From Cruorifilaria tuberocauda (taxonomy: Eukaryota; Nematoda; Chromadorea; Rhabditida; Onchocercidae), in the NCBI GenBank assembly GCA_013365365.1, contig JABVXU010000768.1, forward strand, positions 1 through 21,652: 21,652 nt of DNA, given 5' to 3'. Positions 1 to 9,064 of the stretch are shown in pieces. The notes below the pieces were generated by a model, which saw nothing but the letters and a program-made list of their open reading frames with translations, was not told the DNA's origin and searched no databases. Position 1 is the first letter of the stretch. Each line of letters begins with the position of its first letter. A program made the translations under genes and the position numbers.

Positions 1-635
1 ATAGATAAAAAAAAATTAATAAAATTTTTTCTACAATTATTTTAAAATTTATTGATGTCATAATTTGAAAGTCATAATTCAAAGTTAAAGTCAAAAAAAA
101 AGTCATAATTTCAAAGATTCATTTCAGATAGTTTTTTTAAAAATTTAATAAAAAATTTTTTTTATATTTAAAAAATAAAAAACGAAAACATACAGTTATT
201 GCTGCTGGTAACAATCGAAGAAATATGCTCAGATATTTTGTAAGCAAATGATGAAATTATCCGGTGATATTATGATGAGAAAAATATTGAATAAATTGAT
301 TATTACACAGAAAATATCTCCATCCATAATCCAAACGGAATAAGCATTCATTTATAATACAACAGATATAACTTATTGATTTTTTTTTTGCTTCTATAAC
401 TGATAACAAAAATACAAAAAAAAATTTTTATTAAATTTAAAATTACACTTAACAAATCAATAATTTAATAAATTAAAAAAAATTTTTTTTTTCGTTTCAT
501 TTTCACAAAAATTTATTGCAAAATTTTATTACTGTAAAGCATTATAACTTCAATGAATCATTATGAAATAATTGAAGGTTTTAAAATTGCGGAAGTTGAC
601 ACTCGTAATACTAAAAGTACACATAAAAGCAATTT

Positions 636-724
636 CATCATCATTTATTATTAATTATTATTATTATCATTATCATTACTATTATCATTATTATTATCAT
701 TAATATTATTATCATTATTATTAT
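636..724. repeat. (TTA/TCA)n microsatellite
   Basis: About 90 bases are built almost entirely of TTA and TCA triplets, with ATTATC and ATTATT blocks interspersed. It is an imperfect trinucleotide microsatellite in the AT-rich upstream flank, with no coding context. Confidence 0.85.
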
Positions 725-1100
725 ATCGAAAAATAGTATGAGTAATAAATGATTAACTATGCAAAATTTTTAACAAATTACGAAAGAATATTAGAGAAAA
801 ATTACAATAAAATTGATAATTTATTGAACACTGATCGATATTTATTCAGAAATACAAAAATATAATCAAACTTTCGTCTGTTCTCAGCATTCCTAAATAT
901 AAATGAATAAATTTCCTTTTGATAAACAGATTTACGGATGAAAAAGAGAAATTAAAAAATTTGAAATTAAGCAAGAATTTTACAAGTTATGTGTACAGGT
1001 TAATTAGAAACCTCAATATCACATATCAATTCTCTAATCAATATTTGATATTTCATTTGAAATTTCGTATCGATAAAATAAATAATGAAATAACTCTATG

Positions 1101-1160
1101 AAGATAAAATAATGATAAAATATTTTGTATTGATAAAATAATGATAAAATAATGATAAAG
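1101..1160. repeat. Degenerate TGATAAAATAA repeat
   Basis: The motif GATAAAATAAT recurs about five times with small changes, forming a short minisatellite-like patch. No coding context is visible. Confidence 0.65.
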
Positions 1161-1656
1161 TAAATATATGAATCAGACATCACTTATCACTGAAATATTT
1201 GTTACCAAAAAAAAAAAAAAAAAAAAAACACTCGCTTGACACTATCGTCATGATTCTATCAGATTCTCCTTCAATTGTTGAAAAAAATAAGCAATCATGA
1301 AGCTTATGATATAAGTAAATAACAAATACTGACCCGGAAATACTTTAACTGCTTAATTATCAAAGATAACTCGATGATAACTTAATCATCAAATTTATGA
1401 TTAACATAACATTCATGAAATTGATTAGCTAATACAATACTTTTAACTTTTGCGTTTTTCTTCCATCAATTAATTAATTAATCACTTCTTAACTTTTTAT
1501 AAGCTTTTCATAAAAATTACTAGTTAGAAAAATTTATCAGTATAACTTATTAATATTTAATAAACAATAGAATTATCAGCTATTAGCATAGTTCCAGCAA
1601 TGAAACATGCAAATATTTCTAGAGAGAACTCGCAAAATAAAAATGATTATTCATGT

Positions 1657-1745
1657 GATAGTTTGATATGATAAAGTGATAATTGATAATTGATAATTGA
1701 TAAATGATAAAGTAATAGTCAAAGTGATAAAATAATAATGATAAT
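1657..1745. repeat. TGATAAT-type simple repeat
   Basis: Repeated GATAATT/GATAAAG heptamers run through this stretch, including three consecutive TGATAAT copies around 1680-1700. It is an AT-rich simple repeat and no gene is evident. Confidence 0.65.
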
Positions 1746-2210
1746 ATGGCATTTCAATCTTTCATTTCAATTTCATTCCAAAGTCAAATATAGGAAAACT
1801 TAATTACAAGACAAAACTATACGAGTTATCAAATAGAGTAAACGTGAGGAATCTGCGATAATACAAAATTGGATTGTTTATTTCTTAGCTTAATTTGAAA
1901 TTAAAGAAGACAAAAGAAGGATTAGCATCTCTATTTGAAATTTAATTAATTAAATTTAATTAGCAATTTAATTAATTATTTAATTAATAATTTAATTAGT
2001 ACCAAATTTTTTTGCTTATAATTCGAAAATATTATTAGCTACCTTGTTATTTATAAGATTTTAATTACATTAAGATTATTTCACATTAAAAAAAAATATT
2101 GAAATAATGAAAGATTGTGCTAGTTTGAGAAAAGTATTAAGCTTATTTAGTAATAATAATCCATTTTTCAAATCTTTAATGCAATTTATCAGCTTGATAT
2201 TAAAGGATGA

Positions 2211-2331
2211 GAGAAAGGTCATTAGGCCAGAAGTATCACAAAACACTTTTGAAATTTAGACTTATAATAGTTGCAACTCAAAGAGAAAGGTCATAGGCCA
2301 GAAATATCACAAAATACTTCTGAAATTTAAA
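2211..2331 (+). repeat. Direct duplication of a ~48-bp segment
   Basis: A segment beginning GAGAAAGGTCATTAGGCCAG at 2211 recurs at 2283 with one base deleted (GTCATAGGCCAG) and a few substitutions. The two copies sit 72 bases apart and both run on into a GAAATTTA tail. It is more complex than the surrounding simple repeats, so a local tandem duplication of non-coding DNA is the simplest reading. Confidence 0.75.
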
Positions 2332-4356
2332 TTTATCAAATTGATAAAAGTACAAAAATAATAAATTACTAATTAGCTTTTTATTATACATATTACTTTA
2401 ATGGATATAACTGTCAAAACGATTATTTCAAATCCAAAAATATGTTATATTAATATTAGTCATGAGAATCATGAGAATATGATAATTTTAAAGCTTTCAA
2501 ATTACTATACCCGATTTGTAAAATCAAAATTTGAAATACCTGGTTTGAAATACCTATTTTAGCTACCTTCACCTTACTGTAAATTATTTTACTGAAATTT
2601 AATGATTGTACAGTACAATTAGTTTACAATATCCTTTCAAGCATATTTCAATCAGTCTGCTTTTAATTAATAGTAAATGCTTACATTTAACAGAGTTACA
2701 GCCTTAACTGATAATTGATATTAAATTATCAGTTGAAGCATTGAATAATCTATCTAAAATCAATCTCTATCATTGATCAAATTGATCATACCTTATCAAA
2801 TAAAGCACCTGTATGAGTTTCTAGAAAATATTAAAATTAGTAAAGTCGAAAAATTAGATAGATTTTACTGTTATCTTGATAAAATCAGGTAGATTTTGCC
2901 TTGAAGCAATTACCTTGAATACCTTGAAGCTTGAAACTTATTACTTTGAAGAGATTAAGACTTGGTTTTTTTCTTTTAAATTCATTATCTTTCTTCATCA
3001 TATTTCATAGCTAAACTTAGGTTATTTTATAATTATCATAAAATATTGAAAACGATTATAAATCATGATTACGTAAGATTTTAAATGAATCAAAAATACA
3101 CATCCACATAAATTTTCAATAATAGAACCTATTACTATATTGCTTACAAATTACATTTCAACTTATCAATTTGATAATTTCAATTTTAATTTATCATAAT
3201 GTATAGCAATTTTGATTTATTTTCCATGAATCACATGTGTAATTATCATATGTTTTTTAAATAATGCAAAAAATAAAGTAATACTTTAATACTTTATTTA
3301 AAGTTTTTCAATTAATACTTTTATAAACAAAAAAAAATTAATGAATTTCAATGAATTCTTAGGGCGGTACTATTTACAAAAACTGGTACTTTTCATTCAC
3401 TTACAAAATCATTATTTTTTTTTGTATTTTCACGAAAGGTAATCTTACTTCTAAATTTTTTCAATATTACGCTTAAGATAAGTTTATTCACATTTGCAAC
3501 ACTTTAATAGTATAATTAATTAATTAATTAATTAATGTAGTAATTTTTTTTCTCGCTTTGCAATCAACTAAAATTTTTCATAAATAGATTTATTATGTTA
3601 TGATTTGAAATAATCAATATGCTCCGATCAATCAATAATTGTATTTTAAACTATTAGTCTTTTTTCTTAGTTGTAAATTTTTAAGATTTTTTTCGAAAAT
3701 ACTTTCTAATTTGGAAGATTTAGGTTATTTTTAACATAATTTCATGATTGTTTCTTTTTTTTTTGGAATATAAAATATTTCACTCCAGAAAATTTCAATC
3801 GTTTTTTTTTGCTCTCTTAAAAACAAATCAGTAAAAGTGATCGAAAACGATAGGATGCTATTAAGATTTTATCTTTTCATTTTCGCTTCGTTTTAACTTT
3901 TGGTTTTTCTTTCTTTTTTTTTTTTGATTAATGTCAACAAGATTAAATTTAGTAAAACGAAGATCGATTTCTTATTTTCAAGAAATCTGTTACTTTAACG
4001 GCAAGATGACCGGTATCATTTTATCAATAAAAAGATTGCCGGCTATCATTTTAGTACTACAATTTACTTAAACAGTTAATTGCTTAAATGAGTAAATTAA
4101 TAACATAATTACTCGAAATTAATAATATAATTAATCAAATAGTAATGATGTTTACAGCCAAAATTTCAATTGAAATTTAAGGCATATTTTATATATGGGA
4201 TGCTCTAAATTTGTAGGCTAGATTTTTACAAATCAAAACTTATGACAATTTGTAATTAATTAAAAAATGATTATTTTAGTAGTTTATTAATTAATTAAGT
4301 GCTAAAAATGAAAGAAAAAGATTTTGTGGAAAAGTAGAACTCTGCAAGATTAGAAA

Positions 4357-4590
4357 AAGGTTACAATAACTATTTAAAATAAAGTTGCAATAACTAATTA
4401 GAGTAAAGTTACAGTGATTGATTAGAATAAAATTGAAATAACTGATTAGAGTAAAGTTACAATAATTGGTTAGATTAAAGTTACAATAATTGGTTAGAAT
4501 AAACTTGCAATAATTGGTTAGATTAAAGTTACAATAATTGATTAGAATAAAGTTGAAATAACTGATTAGAGTAAAGTTACAACAATTTGA
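4357..4590 (+). repeat. 24-bp minisatellite, about 9.5 units
   Basis: Units begin with AAAGTTAC/AAAGTTGC and continue AATAATTGGTTAGATT with scattered substitutions. Clear unit starts fall at 4381, 4405, 4429, 4453, 4477, 4501, 4525, 4549 and 4573, an exact 24-base period, with a degenerate partial unit before 4381. The array ends about 80 bases upstream of the proposed trans-splice acceptor of the ZIP-like gene, so it would lie in its promoter or outron. Confidence 0.9.
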
Positions 4591-4659
4591 AATCTAATGA
4601 TCGATTCGTTCCATCGAAATTTCATTCAATTGAAAATTTCGAATAATGATTTCTCTGTA

Positions 4660-4667
4660 TTTTTCAG
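4660..4667 (+). promoter_or_regulatory. Probable spliced-leader acceptor of the ZIP-like gene
   Basis: The sequence TATTTTTCAG matches the nematode 3' splice consensus and ends 19 bases before the ATG at 4687. The reading frame of that ATG meets a TAG at 4672-4674, just downstream of this site, so an ordinary upstream exon joined here could not read through in frame. That fits trans-splicing followed by initiation at 4687. The alternative is cis-splicing at the TTTTTAG ending at 4674, which would leave the frame open (GAG codon first) and require an upstream exon that I did not find convincingly. Confidence 0.5.
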
Positions 4668-4686
4668 TTTTTAGGAGTTTTTGATA

Positions 4687-7600
4687 ATGTCATTGATGGA
4701 TTTCGGAAATGAAACCGATGAAATAGTGATAAATCCAAAACCGACCAGTTGGCAAAGTTTCTTAATTGCTAAATTTTTAATTTTTTTTTAAATTGCTTCT
4801 TAAAATTATAGTTTAAATTTTAACTCATTCAACAGATCATTTATTTCATTTTTTTTTAATTAAATGATTAAGTTCATTGAATGATTAATTGAAGGAATTA
4901 TAAATTTAAAACAGTAATAAACTAAAAAAAAATTAATTAATCAATATATCTTTCAAATTTACTCATCGATTAAAGTACAGTAATTACGATGAAAATACAG
5001 TAATGACTGCAAGTAATGAGAATTTAGAAATTACTGTCATAATTTGCATTATACCTAAAATGCTTAAATTTTTCCCTATGAAGTGATTAACTTTTATTTT
5101 AGCCTGGTGTTTTGGTCTTACAATCGTAACGATTACGGCAATCGGACCTTCGATTTGTATTACAGTTGTACCATTTCTTAGTAAAACACTTTATGAGTTT
5201 TTTATGACATTACTTGTGGCTTTTGGCATTGGAACACTTTCTGGCTCAACATTATACGTGCTTTTACCTGGGGTATAACCTATTGTTTCAGACAAAGTTT
5301 AATATTATATGATAGGTTAACTGCTAAAATCTGAAAGTAAAATTAAAAACGATAAAATAGTTTGATACACTAATTGATCTTACTAATTTAATTCAATAAT
5401 TACTTTAAGAAAACGAAAGTTTGGAATATTAATTTCTAAACAAAAATTAAACGCTAACAGTTCATTTTTCAGGCATTTGGTTTAAATGTGATGGAAAAAA
5501 GTTATTACAAAACAAAAATTACTATAATCCTTGTAGCACTCTATGCATTCTTTGCAGTGGATCGAATTTTAGCTTATTTTTTGTATTTCCGAAAAGTAAC
5601 CTATAATTTTAAATATTTTACTTGATATAAATTTTACTTGTCAAAATAGGATATTTTTAATATGAAGGTTAAGTTCAATATCAAAAATTAAAAAACAAGA
5701 TTCAAATATTTTAAGTTCAACTCTAAAATTATGCTCGATGAACTCATTTCAAAATCATAAATCTATACTCGTCCAACTTGTAATTATTATTGTGACCAAT
5801 TTATAAATTAAATTAAATGTTTATAAATTAAATTAAATATAAAATTAAATTAAATCATGAATTCATCAAAGTTTAGATTCGGTTAAAAAGGCAAAAAGTT
5901 CATCAATCAACGTTGAGTAAAATTCTAAAAAACGATAAAAATTTAAATCAGACAACGATAACAGAAGATAATCTTGTACGTCGAATTATGCTAACATCCA
6001 GAAACAATCGTAATACTGAAAATGATAATCTGGAATATTATGAATTGGATAAGGATCGTCTAAAGGTATATTATATACGGGCATATCATTTTCCTATGAA
6101 ATAATTGAATTGTATAACAAATTAAAGGAAAAGAAAACATGAAACTTGATTCAGGAACCTTTTTTCCTCCGCTCATTACTCTAAATATCCATTACTGTTT
6201 ACTTACTTTTTATCCACTACTATTTAGTAATATCCATCAGTCGTTTACTTAGATTTAAATCAAACTACATCTTATATCTATTTAAGGCTGTTCAGTTATA
6301 GGTTCAAATAAATGAAAATTCAATATACATTTAAAAATTTTCAATTATACTTTTCAAAAGTTAATATCATTTCAGAGTGAATTTGAAGCTGCTATGGTCA
6401 GCAACATAATTATAAGAAAGGTTAACTTTGCTTTTTTTAATTTTTGAATTTTTTTTTGCACTAAAAGTTTGAAAATTCAATTAATGCTAAAAAAAAATCG
6501 AGTACAGTATGAGGTGCGATTTACTTTTTATCTTTCTACTTTCATGTTTTTTTCTTTTGCTATCATAAAAAATAAAATTGATATTATGGAAATCAAAACA
6601 AAGTACAAGGAAAATTTTCTAAGATATTGTTAATTCTATAAAAATTAGATTAAAATTTTGAACTTTTCAGATGTCATGCAAACTTCAAACGACTGTATTA
6701 ACAGTACTGGATGATAATAAGACTTCAATAGAGAATGGTTCAAATCATAAAAATGTACTTCTTTTTTTGCATATGAAATTACAGAAATCAAAAGATTATT
6801 TTTTTCTCGAGATCGGATAGATAGTATTATCATGAATTAAACTATAATAATGAATTTGGAAATATTTCAATTCAATTTACCAGTTAATCTGACGAATTAA
6901 TTTTTAACTAAAAATTACAAATAAAATGATTTCAAATTTTCATTTCGAAAAAAATTGAAAATGAAAAATGAAATTTTCAAACAATTAACATGTATCATTC
7001 AATTTTGAAATATCAATCTAAACTTGATAATAAAATGACTTAATAAAACTGAAGTATACAGTAATCAATAGAGTAAAATTTAGAAGGATTCAAATGATAA
7101 GGTACCGGTGAATGTGGAAGTAGTAGAAGAGAAAGTACTCAATCCATCCGATCTTGATGTAGCAACAATTACCTGGATGATAATGTTCGGTAGTTTAATG
7201 AACAATTTCGTTGATGGTATGAGTAATGGTGTAGCATTTGCGAATTCTTTGGCACGTGGTTTTTCCGTTGGTACCGCAGTAATCACTCAACAACTTCCAC
7301 AAGAGATCGGTATTTATTGATCCGTAATTGATTCAAATTTCTAATTTTACTAAGTTTAATAATAAACTTCCATATTCTTATGAGTATATTAATCAAAAAT
7401 ATAAAATATACATATTGATTACTTTTTAAGTTTTAAATATTTGATCTATTCTAAGCTTTAATATTTCTCAACAAATATAATCTTTACCTATCTAATTATT
7501 AGTGAATATCTTAATGTTGCAGGAACATTGGCAATTCTAATTCAATCAGGACTTGGATTTAAAAAAACTCTCTTACTAAATTTATTCCCAAATTCACTTA

Positions 7601-8139
7601 GCTATTTGGGTTTTGTATTTGGTGTATTAATCGGCAACGCTAATGATTCATACGAAAATTATGTCTTTGCCGTATCATCCGGAATGTATTTGTATGTTTT
7701 TCTTGGTACTTTGGTACGTTGTTCCGGAAAATTTGTTATTTTTATTCCTCATTTTCTTTCAACTTTACTTACATTGCTTACATACTTTTATTGGTTGACC
7801 TTTTACCTAACTCATCCTATTTAGATATTTTTATCGATTAACTTTTTGCCTTTTACCTAACCGATAGCATAATTGATTGACTCTTTATCACACTGTTCCT
7901 AATAATGATAATTTTATTATTTTTATGGCTTATTATTAAATCCATTTTACTAATCAATAAATTCCCCAATCAAATAAAATTGGCAAAACTTACAGATTCC
8001 GGAAATTCGTGATTCGATAAATGAGCAAATCAAGGTGGACTTGAAAAGAAGTATTCGATCAACAATTTTGCAAGCTATTGGTATAGTTGCAGGAACAATT
8101 TTCATATATTTGATATGCAAATATGGGCATAAAATTTAA
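4687..8139 (+). CDS. ZIP-family (SLC39) metal transporter-like protein, 9 exons
   Basis: Exons: 4687-4756, 5103-5272, 5473-5595, 5877-6065, 6376-6420, 6671-6754, 7084-7309, 7523-7713, 7996-8139, giving about 413 residues. ZIP proteins move zinc, iron or manganese into the cytosol. The order of segments matches vertebrate ZIP8/ZIP14: a SWQTWCFG entry to TM1 (residues 22-50), TM2 ending VLLPGAFGLN (56-85), TM3 (about 92-118), a long charged loop (119-250), TM4 with NNFVDG (267-272), TM5 with QQLPQEIG (296-303), then three further membrane segments and a short KYGHKI tail. The family motifs are altered: the TM4 His is Asn, and the TM5 E/HExPHExGD becomes QQxPQExGT. The TM3-TM4 loop lacks the usual His cluster. 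Only about 23 residues precede TM1, unlike the roughly 150-residue ectodomain of ZIP14. Exons 5 and 6 were inferred from splice sites and phase only. Family assignment is secure; transport activity is doubtful. Confidence 0.85.
6376..6420 (+). CDS. Candidate 15-codon exon of the ZIP-like gene
   Basis: An ATTTCAG acceptor precedes 45 stop-free bases that end in AAG before a GTTAAC donor. Both boundaries are phase 0, matching the ends of the flanking exons, and the peptide SEFEAAMVSNIIIRK would extend the cytosolic TM3-TM4 loop. There is no homology support because this loop is poorly conserved in the family. It may be constitutive, alternative or not used. Confidence 0.5.
6671..6754 (+). CDS. 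Candidate 28-codon exon of the ZIP-like gene
   Basis: A strong CTTTTCAG acceptor precedes 84 bases that stay open in phase 0 and end at AAAAAT before a GTACTT donor. The peptide begins MSCKLQTTVLTVLDDNKT and has the polar character expected of the TM3-TM4 loop. Skipping it would also keep frame, so it could be a cassette exon. An overlapping open frame on the opposite strand (6645-6833) has no recognisable features. Confidence 0.5.
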
Positions 8140-8228
8140 ATGCTATGACAATATGGCCATTATCGGATATATGCTATGAAGAATAGTGAAAATGAATAAC
8201 TGCTTAATAATTGAATGAACATAAGCAA

Positions 8229-8430
8229 GAAAGTTAATAGCTTATTGTTTTGGTCATCGAATGAATAAAAGAAAGTTAATAGCTTATTGTTTTGGTCATC
8301 GAATAAATATAAGAAAGTTAATAGCTTATTGTTTTCGTCATCAAATGAATAAAAGAAAGTTAATAGCTTACTGTTTTGGTCATCGAATAAATATAAGAAA
8401 GTTAATAGCTTATTGTTTGGGTCATCTCAT
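8229..8430 (+). repeat. 42-bp tandem repeat, 5 units, with AATAAA signals
   Basis: Units start at 8229, 8271, 8313, 8355 and 8397 with GAAAGTTAATAGCTTATTG and share an exact 42-base period; the last is partial. The unit ends alternate between an ATGAATAAAA and an ATAAATATAA form, suggesting an 84-bp higher-order unit that duplicated. AATAAA occurs at 8264, 8302, 8348 and 8386, so the array sits 90-250 bases past the ZIP-like stop codon as a series of potential poly(A) signals. Because 42 is a multiple of three, one frame stays open over 8261-8653, but it has no family features and is probably a by-product of the repeat. Confidence 0.9.
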
Positions 8431-8723
8431 AGAATGCTGTATATACAACTTATCAAAATCCCACTACAAACAATTTTGGTCACTCGCTTACCCTTTTTTT
8501 TTCAATGACCCCTGGCTATTCTCGTCTTTAATATCCAATCTTCCAAACTCTTTCAATCTCTTCTTCAATAATAACCATTTGTTCTTTTCTAGTTTTCCAG
8601 TACTCTGCTGCTACATTAGCATCTCCGATCAATTTTCACGTTTTAAAAATTAATGAAAACATGAAATAAATATGTTGTTATTATATTCACAGGTAACTAA
8701 CAGCTTTACCGAGAACCGCACTT

Positions 8724-8887
8724 TACGTATACTTTACGTGAACTAGGGGAATTATACGTAAAACATCCACCACTCAATGGGCAAATTCCATTTGATGAAA
8801 ATTAAAACTTCACGGGCCACCTTTGCCCTGTAAAATCTCAATTATCAAAACTGAATGTGAGTGGTGCTGTTGTACGTGATCTACGTG
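8724..8887 (+). promoter_or_regulatory. Cluster of TACGTG/TACGTA motifs upstream of EDEM2
   Basis: Exact TACGTG occurs at 8735-8740, 8873-8878 and 8882-8887, and palindromic TACGTA at 8724-8729 and 8755-8760, all within 165 bases in otherwise AT-rich DNA. The ACGTG core is used by bZIP factors such as XBP1, the unfolded-protein-response regulator that controls many ERAD genes in animals. RCGTG, including TACGTG, is the hypoxia-response core bound by HIF. The motifs end about 180 bases before the EDEM2 start codon. A regulatory role is inferred from motif and position only. Confidence 0.45.
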
Positions 8888-9045
8888 AATGTTATAGCGG
8901 CGATATTTGTGTATAGGAAGATGAGAGGAAGAAAAGATGAAATGCGGCCGTAATATACCTGATTGCGATCATTTCCAACATCCCTAATCTGTCTAATAGA
9001 GAGGAAAGACTGAAATAATTCAGTAGCGATTTGATATTGCTGAAA

Positions 9046-9054
9046 TGCTTGCAG
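9046..9054 (+). promoter_or_regulatory. Probable spliced-leader acceptor of EDEM2
   Basis: TGCTTGCAG ends 10 bases before the first in-frame ATG (9065) and 19 bases before the second (9074). A TAA at 9059-9061 in the same frame blocks any extension from further upstream, so the coding region starts here. An out-of-frame ATG-TAA pair at 9056 would lie in the tiny leader. Confidence 0.45.
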
Positions 9055-9064
9055 CATGTAAAAA

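Larger units (their letters stand above)
1..4660. other. AT-rich upstream flank without a supportable gene
   Basis: This 4.6-kb stretch is dominated by A and T runs, TAAT/ATTAATTA palindromes and degenerate simple repeats. No reading frame longer than about 60 codons is present, and none shows recognisable protein motifs or a chain of exon-like pieces in consistent phase. It includes a 22-base A run at 1207-1228 and a TAAT repeat at about 3513-3536. It probably holds the 5' intergenic region, and perhaps the promoter, of the ZIP-like gene at 4687. A short outron-type leader or a distant first exon cannot be excluded by eye. Confidence 0.6.
8140..9053 (+). other. Intergenic region between the ZIP-like and EDEM2 genes
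   Basis: This spacer holds the presumed 3' UTR of the ZIP-like gene with its 42-bp repeat, then about 400 bases of noticeably less AT-biased sequence (8700-9050) upstream of EDEM2. That second part contains the TACGTG/TACGTA cluster and is best read as the EDEM2 promoter or outron. One frame from 8704 is open for 33 codons and continues beyond a TAA at 8803 to a TAG at 8914, but it shows no domain I can name. Confidence 0.55.

Noticed and set aside
186..236. Possible upstream ZIP exon (LLLLVTIEEICSDIL) with a GTAAGC donor
   Set aside because: It is 4.4 kb away, the acceptor is poor and it is only 16 codons. An in-frame TAG and a trans-splice-like site before 4687 argue for a start there.
919..1101. 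60-codon open frame in the upstream flank
   Set aside because: It needs a non-ATG start, is Lys/Asn/Ile-rich as expected from AT bias, and has no homology that I recognise.
1207..1228. 22-base A run as the tail of a retrotransposed element
   Set aside because: No target-site duplication or retroelement-like sequence was seen upstream. A simple homopolymer is more likely.
8261..8653. 130-codon open frame over the 42-bp repeat
   Set aside because: It stays open because the repeat unit is a multiple of three. The rest is low in information, with no domain or splice context.
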